Source: Dactylorhiza incarnata
Lineage: Eukaryota; Streptophyta; Magnoliopsida; Asparagales; Orchidaceae
Length of the DNA: 64,000 nucleotides
Assembly (NCBI GenBank): GCA_033032865.1
Contig: JAWHQI010000166.1
Coordinates: 1,054,001-1,118,000, forward strand
Direction: 5' to 3'
Part shown: in pieces, positions 55,901 to 64,000 of the stretch
Position numbering within the stretch: the first letter of the stretch is position 1
How the letters are laid out: each line of letters starts with the position of its first letter
Made by a program: the position numbers and the translations under genes
The notes under the pieces: model-generated
Database searches by the model: none
What the model saw: the letters and a program-made list of their open reading frames with translations, nothing else
Told to the model about the DNA's origin: nothing

Positions 55901-57517
55901 CTAATTGACGCCGGTACGGACCACACCGTCAGCGGAAGCGAAGCTCGGCCGTGAACGTCGCTCCGCGACGCGTACCGGCAGCCCGCCTCTCATCCTGAGC
56001 GTTATCGAAAGGATGTGGTCCGGACACGTGTCCTTTCCGACGAGCACCTCCAGCTCGAACCGTTCGAGCACACATGCGACGATCGACTTCATCTGTATGT
56101 ACGCCATCTCCTTCCCTAAACACAACCTCGGCCCCCCGTGAAACGCCGGAAACTTAAACGGGCTCTCCGGTCTGAAATCGCCGCTGGCGCTGTCCAGCCA
56201 CCTCTCTGGACGGTAGTCCATGCAATCGTCACCCCATATCCCCTTCATCCTTCCCATCGCGTACGTGTTATACGCCATGAACCATCCCTTCTTGATCTCC
56301 GTACCATCCGGCAGCACCTCGTCGCCGCAGCAAATCGACGTGTTGAACGGAACCGGAGGGTACAGCCTCATCGTCTCCGTCACTGCAGCGTGCAGGTAAT
56401 GCATATTCCGAAGCTCGTCGAGTTCAGGAGCGGTCCCGGGAGCGGAACTGACGCGGAATGTCGCTAACTCTGCGAGGATGCGGCGCTCGACGTCCGGTCG
56501 GGAGGAGAGGATCCAGAAGAACCACGTCAGCGCCGACGAGGTGGTCTCTCGGCCAGCGAGGAGGAAGGTGATGATGATGTCGCGGAGGAACTCGTCGGAG
56601 TTGTTCTCTTCGTCGGCAATGAAACGCGAGAGCAAATCGTCACCGCTGCCACAGCGGCGTAGATGCAAATCTTGTTTTCTGGACCGGATGATATTCATCG
56701 CGAAGTCATTGACGGTTCCAATCGACTCGCGAAGCTTTCTCTCAGACCCAACGTCGAACATCTTCTTGACCCTCCAAAACCAAGGGACGGCATAGCGGAA
56801 TCTCCCCGCACTGAGCTCGGCGGCGTCACGGAAAGCCGAAGAAAAGCTAGAGGCCAGCCCTGGGGCGCAGAAGGTTGGATCGAGAGAGGATGGATCCACG
56901 TCGAATGCCACCTTGCAGATGTTATCAAAGGCGAATCGCTCCAGCGTGTCCTGGAGGTCGAGTTGGTCGCCGGATTCGGCGGCGCGGAAGAGAAGAGGGA
57001 AGAGGCGGGTGGAGATCTCACGAGCAATTGCGAGTTGGACAAAGGAGCGAAAGGAGCGGGTGCTAAACTCGAAGCCGGCTATCTTTCGCTGGAGGCGCCA
57101 CAGGGAGCCGTCGGAGTTCAAGATGCCGCGGCCAAGGAAATCTTGGAGATTTGAACGGAATCGCTCGCCTTTGGGGTAGTTATCGAAGTGAGATTTGAGA
57201 GTATGTTCAACGTTGGCAGGGTTCGCGGTGATGACGCCCCGGACACCTCCAGGGCGAAAGATGACAAAGGTGTTGGTCGGAGAGGCGGTGAGAAGCTCCG
57301 TGGACCAGGCAAGGAAGCGGTGGCGGTGGCGGAGGAACTGGGGGAGGTGGCCGATGATGGGGTAAGGCTGTAATCCCGGGGAGCACGAAGGTTTCTTCTT
57401 CGGGGAATTTTGGTTGTCGAAGAAGAAGAGGAGATAGACTGCGATTGAGGTGATGATAGTAAACAAGAGCATTAGTGGAAGAGGAAGGAAGATGCAGGCG
57501 GCCAAATCATTTTCCAT
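55901..57517 (-). CDS. Cytochrome P450, CYP94 family
   Basis: 538 residues in one exon, intact, the only convincing host gene here. N-terminal membrane anchor about 12-33, then a basic/Pro-rich hinge (CSPGLQPYPIIGHLPQF, 45-61). I-helix oxygen-binding motif AGRETTS 321-327, ExxR as ETMR 381-384, PERW 437-440, heme loop FHGGPRLCLG 459-468 with heme-ligand Cys466. The segment NYPKGERFRSNLQDFLGRGI and the single exon fit CYP94. CYP94 enzymes are ER-bound monooxygenases that hydroxylate fatty acid chain ends, and some members oxidise jasmonoyl-isoleucine; they need NADPH-P450 reductase. Which of these this one does cannot be told. Start chosen: first ATG, about 65 bases after a TATA box, giving a normal anchor. 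Flanked closely by retroelements. Confidence 0.93.
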   Translation of the reverse strand: MENDLAACIFLPLPLMLLFTIITSIAVYLLFFFDNQNSPKKKPSCSPGLQPYPIIGHLPQFLRHRHRFLAWSTELLTASPTNTFVIFRPGGVRGVITANPANVEHTLKSHFDNYPKGERFRSNLQDFLGRGILNSDGSLWRLQRKIAGFEFSTRSFRSFVQLAIAREISTRLFPLLFRAAESGDQLDLQDTLERFAFDNICKVAFDVDPSSLDPTFCAPGLASSFSSAFRDAAELSAGRFRYAVPWFWRVKKMFDVGSERKLRESIGTVNDFAMNIIRSRKQDLHLRRCGSGDDLLSRFIADEENNSDEFLRDIIITFLLAGRETTSSALTWFFWILSSRPDVERRILAELATFRVSSAPGTAPELDELRNMHYLHAAVTETMRLYPPVPFNTSICCGDEVLPDGTEIKKGWFMAYNTYAMGRMKGIWGDDCMDYRPERWLDSASGDFRPESPFKFPAFHGGPRLCLGKEMAYIQMKSIVACVLERFELEVLVGKDTCPDHILSITLRMRGGLPVRVAERRSRPSFASADGVVRTGVN

Positions 57518-57582
57518 TTCTATGTGAAGGTCTCGAGGAAATGATGAAATTAGAACTTATTATGACATTTATGCAAACAGGA

Positions 57583-57596
57583 ATTTATATTTATAG
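57583..57596 (-). promoter_or_regulatory. TATA box of the CYP94 gene
   Basis: The minus strand CTATAAATATAAAT lies 66-79 bases before the ATG at 57517. Transcription would start about 30 bases downstream, leaving a 5' leader of roughly 35-40 bases. Confidence 0.7.
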
Positions 57597-57664
57597 GTGC
57601 AAAAAGTTCGGGCAGATTGCACGGGCCCGGTTTAGGTGCAGACCCGGGCTGGCAGCAGCAAGGT

Positions 57665-57960
57665 CCGGATGAGGCTCCAACCTTAGGACCGGCTAGATTT
57701 TGATTGCCAATTGGACTTGCATGAGGCCCCAACCTTAGGACTGACTAGATTTTGATTGACAATTTTATTAAAAAAAATGTTATATTGTCAGTATTAAAAG
57801 AGTGACAGTATCAGCTTAAGGTCAAAAAAATGTTATATTGTCAGTATTAAAGAAAATAGCAGTACAAAATCATGCATTATTGTCAGATTTAAATTTTTTT
57901 ATTAAAAGAGTCACAATATCAGCTTAAGGTCAACTATCAAAGAGTGATATTGTCAGTCTT
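57665..57960. repeat. Small tandem repeats upstream of the CYP94 gene
   Basis: Two copies of a 52-bp unit (GGCTCCAACCTTAGGACCGG..., starting near 57672 and 57724). Then there are repeats of TGTTATATTGTCAGTATTAA (near 57778 and 57830) and of CAGTATCAGCTTAAGGTCAA-like sequence (57807 and 57911). This lies 150-440 bases upstream of the start codon, inside the likely promoter. Confidence 0.7.
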
Positions 57961-58240
57961 TGCGTATATATTGTAAATAAGACGAAAAGATCAATTCTTA
58001 AGGCCAAAAAACTTTATAGCTAAAGTCATTTGACCTCAAATAATTTTTTTATTAATTAATAAATTATAACTATTTCCGGACTTGATGAATGAGTGTGTTA
58101 ACACTTTACAGTTTTTTTCCTTCGCTGTTACGCGTTTATTTTCCTCATCTTCTCACTCGTCTTTTCACTTGTCTTGATGACCTCTCACAATAATATGATC
58201 GGGCCTCAAGATACAAATCATGAGATCAAAATTAAATATC
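57961..58240. other. A/T-rich intergenic stretch
   Basis: Nothing recognisable. Confidence 0.5.
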
Positions 58241-58516
58241 GTGTGCAAGTGGGAGCACTTCGACAAGATCTGCATCTACGACAAGTTATAAGTAAAATGT
58301 GGGCATTGCCAAAATTGCTAACAACAAAGGCAACACAAAATTGATGTGGTATTTAAAATCATGTTTGGACAAAAAAATGCTGGAGTCGAGTCCAGTACAA
58401 TAAACTTCATCTACGCAAATTTGGTCCTACAATCAAACTAGAAAACGAGAGGCGTAAATGAAGAATATAATCATACGTGGATTATCATTCAACCACTATG
58501 ACAAAAAGGATGAAAC
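58241..58516 (+). pseudogene. BED-finger remnant, hAT-like
   Basis: Plus strand: CKWEHFDKICIYDK, stop, VKCGHC, then after a frameshift GNTKLMWYLKSC. This follows the BED pattern (W-x-HF ... CxxC ... GT-x-L-x2-H ... C), with the His changed to Tyr and several stops. MKNIIIRGLSFNHYD further on fits the next conserved part of hAT-type proteins. Cut at 58516 by element I. Confidence 0.45.
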
Positions 58517-59444
58517 TGTAGGGAATGAAGGTCGTAGTTGACGACGTCTCCCACCGATCAATAGAGCCTAAAACCTGAGAAAGAAATACCAACAAAACAA
58601 ACACAATAGAACACAGACATATACGTGGAAAACCTTCACCACTTGAAGGTCAAAAACCACGAGGCACGGCACAACAAAATCCACTATAATAAATAAGGAT
58701 TACAGAATTTATCTAGGTTTGCCCAAACCTAAAACGCCCACCGGATTTGACAAACAAATCCACTCCTCTCTACCACAAAGATGAACACACAACTTCTCTA
58801 CAATAGGATAAAAGCCTGCTCTCTCTTCAAGCAAAATAGCAAACGAAGACAAGAGAGAAAACACCTTGAACCGTAGACGAAGAGGCCTTTGACGGTAGAG
58901 AAAACTCCAAGTACCACTGAGGAATCAACTCCTCCTTCCGGCAACAGAACGGCGGCGATAGCCTTCTCCAAGAGCAGCGGCGACAGCCCTAACCTTCCAG
59001 CGACAAGGGGCGGCGACAGCCCTAACCTCCAGCGACAACTCTGTCCAAGATGGCGGCAGCGACAGCCCCCCTTCCAAGGCGGCGCAGCACCCTCTCCTCC
59101 AACACACCCAGTGGCGACTGCCCTCTAAAACACCTCCAGCCGGCGGTTCCAGAACGAGGGAGAGAAAGGTGCGGCAGTTCTCGATCGAGAGCAAAGGGGG
59201 GACAACTTCGATCGGCAATATTTCAAAACAGGATGATAAAAGCTGCTGCCCTAAGCAGTTCACGCCAAGCCAAATTAAAACCAGTCCGGTTCAGTTGAAC
59301 CGAACCCAAAAGCTGCCAGAAATTTTGCCCAAATAGAAGGACAGAGCCAAAAGAGTTGCAACCTGCTATTTTAAAAGGTTGCAACCTATTTGCTGAATCA
59401 CAAAATTTACAAAAAACGCCACCTTTAGGGGCTGAACCCCAACA
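58517..59444 (-). repeat. 3' LTR of element I
   Basis: The plus strand runs TGTAGGGAATGAAGG to CTGAACCCCAACA. The minus sense begins TGTTGGGGTTCAG. Several frames in the G/C-rich middle (58889-59300) are not believed. Confidence 0.92.
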
Positions 59445-59461
59445 AACTCCCCCTTCAGCCC
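59445..59461 (-). promoter_or_regulatory. Polypurine tract of element I
   Basis: The minus strand GGGCTGAAGGGGGAGTT touches the LTR. Confidence 0.8.
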
Positions 59462-59490
59462 ATAAAGGGGAGTTATCCACCTTAACTCCT

Positions 59491-61149
59491 TCAAGTAGAC
59501 ATCATGCCGATCAACCGTCGGCAAAGATCATGCTTTTCCCTTGGGACAACCTTCGTCATCATATCCGAAGGGTTTTCATCTGTGTGAATCTTCTCCACCA
59601 CCAACAGCTTCTCCTCAACTGCATCCCGAATCCAGTGATACTTCACGTCGATGTGCTTCGTCCTGGAGTGAAAGGCGGGATTCTTGGCCAAGAATATAGC
59701 ACTCTGACTGTCACAAAATACTGTGTACACATCCTGTCGAAGACCAAGCTCAAGCATGAACTTCTTCATCCAAATAAGCTCCTTTGACGCCTCAGTCAAC
59801 GCAATATACTCAGCCTCTGTTGTCGACAATGCCACACACTTCTGAAGCCTTGACTGCCATGACACTACTCCCCCTCCAAAAGTGACCACGAATCCAGAAG
59901 TGGATCTCCTCGTGTCAACATCTCCTGACATGTCCGAGTCTGAGTACCCAATAAGTTCTGGTGGACCTCCACCAAACTTTAAACAAAGGTCTGAGGTACC
60001 TCGGAGATAGCGGAATATCCATTTCACAGCACTCCAGTGAACTTTCCCTGGGTTTGCCAAGTAACGGCTCACAGACCCCACAGCATGAGCTATGTCTGGC
60101 CTAGTGCAGACCATAGCATACATCAGGCTCCCCACTGCAGATGCATAAGGAATATGACTCATCTCTTCCACCTCCTTCTCAGATGAAGGGCTTTGAGAAC
60201 TAGAAAGTCTGAAGTGCCCGGCTAAAGGAGTAGCAATGGGTTTTACCTTGTCCATCATGAACCTCTTCAGCACTTTCTCCACATACTCAGACTGAGATAG
60301 CCATAGTTGATCGGCACTCCTGTCCCTGGTGATTTTCATTCCAAGAATCTTCCTTGCCGGTCCCAAATCCTTCATGTCAAAGGACTCACCGAGCTCCTTC
60401 TTCAACTCAGCTATGCTTGCCTTGTCATCCCCAACAATCAGCATATCATCTACGTACAATAGCAGAATAGTGAAGGCCTTCTCAGTCCTCTTCACATACA
60501 CACAGTGATCAGCCCTGGTCCGTTGAAATTTGCTATTCATCATGAAAGCGTCAAATTTTTTATACCACTACCTGGGTGCCTGTTTCAACCCATAAAGGCT
60601 CTTCTTGAGCCGGCAGACCAGATGATGCTTCCCCTTAGCCACAAAGCCTTCGGGCTGCTCCATGTATAGCTCTTCCTTCAAATCACCAAGCAAAAATGCT
60701 GTCTTGACGTACATCTGCTCGACTTCAAGATCCATGGAGGCAGCCATACCCAACACCAGTCTGATAGAGGACATTTTCACCACTGGGGAAAATATCTCAT
60801 CGAAATCGATACCTTGTTTCTGACTGAAACCTTTCACTACAAGTCTCGCCTTGTACCTCGGCTGAGAGAGATTTTCGTCCAACTTCAGCTTGAAGACCCA
60901 CTTGTTCTTCAAAGCTCTCTTCCCTTTAGGAAATGGAACTAAATCATACGTCTCATTCTTCTGAAGGGAGTACAACTCCTCTTCCATAGCAGCCGTCCAA
61001 GCCTCACGATCTTCAGCACTCTGAGCCTCCTCATAGGACTCAGGCTCTCCACTATCTGTAAGCAAAATATACTCATGAGGAGAATACCTGATATTGGGCC
61101 TTCTGACTCTCTCAGATCTAACAAGAGGAACCTCCACCACAGGTGGCAC
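59491..61149 (-). pseudogene. Element I reverse transcriptase and RNase H
   Basis: One frame broken by a TAG at 60568-60570 (after GLKQAPR). The upstream piece (193 codons) has copia RT sequence RYKARLVVKGFSQKQGIDF and FSPVVK. The first catalytic Asp of the usual xDVKTAFLxG motif is Tyr147 (MYVKTAFLLG), which should kill activity on its own. The downstream piece (350 codons, 60543-59491) has active site YVDD, PYASAVGSLMYAMVCTRPDI, and RNase H with YSDSDMSGD, STTEAEYIA and CDSQSAI. The C-terminus is complete (DLCRRLIGMMST). Confidence 0.92.
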
Positions 61150-62981
61150 ATCAACTGGCAGAGCTCCCCTACATCCGGAATCATCTCCTCATCAGGAATA
61201 AGCTCACCAACTTCCTCCTCAACATGCCCATCATCAGCAACAGTCTCTACTGGCCCATCATCAGCATAGAGTCTCTCCTCCGCAGGTGGAAACTGTGGAA
61301 CCTATGAATCCGCAGCATTCTGCTCACCAACCACTTGATCTTCAACAAAGATCACATCTCTGCTTCTTATCATTTTCTTGTTCACGGGATCCCAGAGTCT
61401 ATATCCAAACTCCTCATGGGGAAATCCCAACAAGATGCACTCCCGAGACTTCTCATCAAGCTTCGATCTCTCTTCCTTGGGGACATGAACGTGAACTTTG
61501 CACCCAAACACCCGCACATGTCCGTACGACACTTCCTTCCCGGACCAAACACGCTCTGGAATATCACCATTCAGAGGTGCCGAAGGAGACAGATTTATCA
61601 GATGTACAGCAGTTTGCACAGCCTCAGCCCAAAACTGCTTACCAATGCCAGCTTGAGAAATCATGCATCTGATCTTCTCAATAATCGTCCTGTTCATCCT
61701 CTCAACCAACCCATTTTGTTGCGGCGTCCTCGGGATTGTCCTTTCATGTACTATGCCATGATCTCTGCAGTAAGCATCGAAGGCACCAGTGTACTCTCCC
61801 CCGTTGTCAGATCGAACACGCTTTATTTCTTTACCGGTCATCTTCTCAACCTTCGCTCTGAACTCTTCAAACTTTGCTAGAAAATCACTCTTATGCTTCA
61901 TAGAATATGCCCGGACTTTCCTGGAATGATCGTCAATGAACGTGACAAAGTAAGCGGCTCCGCCCACAGACTTGGGCTCAATAGGACCACAGACATCAGT
62001 GTGTATCAAATATAGTAACTCCGCCTTCCTCTTTGGTTCAGAATCAGCAAAGGAAACACATTTCTGCTTACCGGCCAAGCAGTGTACACACGTGTTGGGA
62101 ATCCCTCCTGATAGCTCCGGAAGAACCTTGTTCTTCACCAAGATCTTCAAGCTCTTCTCACTGATATGCCCAAGCCTGCGATGCCATAACTCCATAGTGT
62201 TGCCCTCAGCAGCATTCACAATTGGGCCACAGATCTTGGCATTAGTGCGATACAGGCCACAACACTTCCTTCCTCTGGCTACCACCAAAGAGTCCTTCAT
62301 CAACCTCCAGATACCCCCACCTTCAATGCTTGTGAAACCACCGTCATCAAGTCTACCAACGGAAATCAGATTCATTCTCAAGTCAGGAATATGCCTGACG
62401 CCCTTGAGAACAATCTTCCCAAACTCAGTCTCTAGGTGGACATCACCACTGCCAATAATCAACGATTCACCGGAATTAGCCATCCGGATCACACCAAGGT
62501 CTCCCGCAGAATAGGTGTAGAAGTAATCCCTGTGAGGAGTGCAATGATAAGATGCACCTCCGTCCACGATCCAGTCTGTGTCAACGCATTCCTGGCAAGA
62601 CGACCCACTGCACTGCAAGCATAACGGCTCAGCCTCCACAATCGAAGTCGTCGCATCACCACTGGATTCTCCTACCTCCTTGATCTTTCCCTTCAGATCT
62701 CTTTTCATTTGGAAACAATCCTTCTTGAAATGACCCTTCTTCTTACAATAGTAGCACTCGATGTCCTTCTTGGACTTGCCCTTAGACTTGCTCCTGGAAG
62801 TGCCCCTGTTCTTCATATCCTTTTTCACAGACCTGCCTCTTCCTTCCATGAGGAAAACACCCAAATTGGAAGTTCCAGAATCCTTCCTTCTCAACTCTTC
62901 GTTCAGGAGACAACTAGACACCATCTCCATGGTTATCACGCCATCAGGTGCTGAGTTGCTCAACGACACTACTAGAGTCTC
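61150..62981 (-). pseudogene. Element I Gag end, protease and integrase
   Basis: A 555-codon open stretch (62969-61302) has the CCHC knuckle CYYCKKKGHFKKDC and the protease active site as WIVDGGASYHCTP (DGGA in place of the usual DSGA). The integrase zinc finger (LWHRRLGHISEKSL ... CVHCLAGKQ) and core follow: HTDVCGP, RVRSDNGGEY and TPQQNGLVERMNRTI, which supply Asp, Asp and Glu. A TAG (61302-61304) and a frameshift near 61150 separate it from RT. Confidence 0.9.
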
Positions 62982-63438
62982 CTAACTCTCTGGTAAGGAA
63001 CTAAGGACCATCAGAGCTTGGAGTTCATCTCCCAAGGTAACCTTTATGGACTCCAACTGATTAATAATACTTTGGGCAAGGTTCAGGTGTTCAATCATCT
63101 GCGAACCTTCCCGGTACTTCAAATTAACAAGCTTCCTAATCAGAAATGCCTTGTTACCTGCAGTCTTCCGCTCATATAAGGCTTCAAGCTTTTTTCCATA
63201 AGGCTTGAGCCGAGGACTCCGTTGAAACATGATGAAAAACAGAGCCATCAAGCCACTGCCTAATGAACCCTACTGCCTTCCGATCCATCCTCTTCCACTC
63301 TTCATCATCCTTAACTGAAGTCGGTCTCCCTGTCAATGGAGCATGGAGATCTTTACAATATAAAAGATCCTCCATCCGAGGCTTCTAGATGCTCCAATTC
63401 TTGCCATTCATACTGACCATCCTTGTGTTCTGTTCCAT
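62982..63438 (-). pseudogene. Element I Gag N-terminal part
   Basis: Starts at ATG 63438 (MEQNTRMVSMNGKNWSI), TAG at 63385-63387 where copia Gags usually have Trp, then KPRMEDLLYCKDLHAPL and DEEWKRMDRKAVGFIRQWL. A frameshift near 63185 leads to LEALYERKTAGNKAFLIRKLVNLKYREGSQMIEHLN and the stop at 62982-62984, again at a Trp position. Confidence 0.85.
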
Positions 63439-63587
63439 TGCTTTCTCAAACAAAAATTGCTCTAACACGATCCGCAAGTCGATTTATTTCAAGGGATTAA
63501 CAAGAGAGGATAGGGAGCGGACCAATGGTCGTCACCTACCACACCGAGTTAGAAACCGAGAAATAAAAAAAATAAGCCAAAGAACCT

Positions 63588-63601
63588 GGCTCTGATACCA
63601 C
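63588..63601 (-). promoter_or_regulatory. Primer binding site of element I (initiator-Met type)
   Basis: The minus strand TGGTATCAGAGCCA, one base inside the 5' LTR. Confidence 0.85.
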
Positions 63602-63602
63602 T

Positions 63603-64000
63603 TGTAGGGAATGAAGGTCGTAGTTGACGACGTCTCCCACCGATCAATAGAGCCTAAAACCTGAGAAAGAAATACCAACAAAACAAACACAATAGAACAC
63701 AGAGATATACGTGGAAAACCTTCACCACTTGAAGGTCAAAAACCACGGGGCATGGCACAACAAAATCCACTATAATAAATAAGGATTACAGAATTTATCT
63801 AGGTTTGCCCAAACCTAGAACGCCCACTGGATTTGACAAACAAATCCACTCCTCTCTACCACAAAGATGAACACACAACTTCTCTATAATAGGATAAAAG
63901 TCTACTCTCTCTTCAAGCAAAATAGCAAACGAATACAAGAGAGAAAACACCTTGAACCGTAGACGAAGAGGCCTTTGACGGTAGAGAAAACTCCAAGTAC
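63603..64000 (-). repeat. 5' LTR of element I (partial)
   Basis: Matches 58517-58914 with about 2 percent difference and runs off the window. Confidence 0.92.

Larger units (their letters stand above)
58517..64000 (-). mobile_element. Element I: Ty1/copia element (Tork-like), inactivated
   Basis: Minus strand, LTRs at 58517-59444 (928 bp) and from 63603 past the right edge; about 8-10 differences over the shared 398 bp. Primer site, gag, protease, integrase, RT and RNase H are present in copia order. Lesions: TAG 63385-63387, frameshift about 63185, TAG 62982-62984, TAG 61302-61304, frameshift about 61150, TAG 60568-60570. The left flank is GAAAC; the other flank is outside. Confidence 0.92.

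Noticed and set aside
56138..57373. Several 60-160 codon frames opposite the P450
   Set aside because: G/C-rich antisense shadows of an intact P450 frame.
58889..59298. Open frames in the G/C-rich middle of the element I LTR
   Set aside because: Within the LTR, overlapping on both strands, no recognisable domain.

Overview
The window reads as nuclear DNA of a flowering plant, most likely a eudicot with a large repeat-rich genome. The evidence is plant-type Ty3/gypsy lineages (Tekay/Del-like chromoviruses, Athila), plant Ty1/copia lineages (SIRE-like, Tork-like) with initiator-Met or Asp tRNA primer sites, and one intronless plant cytochrome P450 of the CYP94 family. Nearly everything else is LTR-retrotransposon DNA, much of it nested. 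The species cannot be told. Element letters A to I are labels used only here. Layout, left part (1-47976): an old plus-strand chromovirus C is the outer shell (5' LTR end 15338-15801, leader 15802-16240, then leader, gag, pol and 3' LTR at 40029-47976). Its 5' LTR is interrupted by a related minus-strand chromovirus A (1-15337, running off the left edge). A is interrupted by a complete minus-strand Athila element B (4509-14184, two 1281-bp LTRs). The leader of C is interrupted by a minus-strand tandem block D (16241-40028, LTR-internal-LTR-internal-LTR, LTRs about 3.7 kb). The first D LTR carries a plus-strand element E (19919-27264) with a perfect GGCGT target duplication. Order of insertion: C first, then A and D, then B into A and E into D. 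Layout, right part (47977-64000): decayed minus-strand retroelement pieces F (47977-51072 and 52141-52879), split by a solo LTR G (51079-52140) made largely of about six 155-bp tandem repeats; a Ty1/copia gag-protease remnant H (53388-54330) with a perfect 346-bp tandem duplication beside it; the intact CYP94 P450 (55901-57517, minus) with a TATA box; a small BED-finger (hAT-like) remnant; and a minus-strand Tork-like copia element I (58517 to the right edge), full length in layout but inactivated by four stops and two frameshifts. What works together: each retroelement is its own LTR/PBS/gag/pol/PPT unit. B, A, C and I are autonomous types, now broken to different degrees. D and E lack pol and would need enzymes from relatives. 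The most unusual object is E: a pol-less, SIRE-like element that keeps a long Gag and, in the place of pol, a 537-residue second gene whose reading frame is joined across a canonical 94-bp GT-AG intron. A second theme is that several unrelated LTR families here carry arrays of short CpG-containing palindromes. The P450 is the only gene that looks like a functional host gene.
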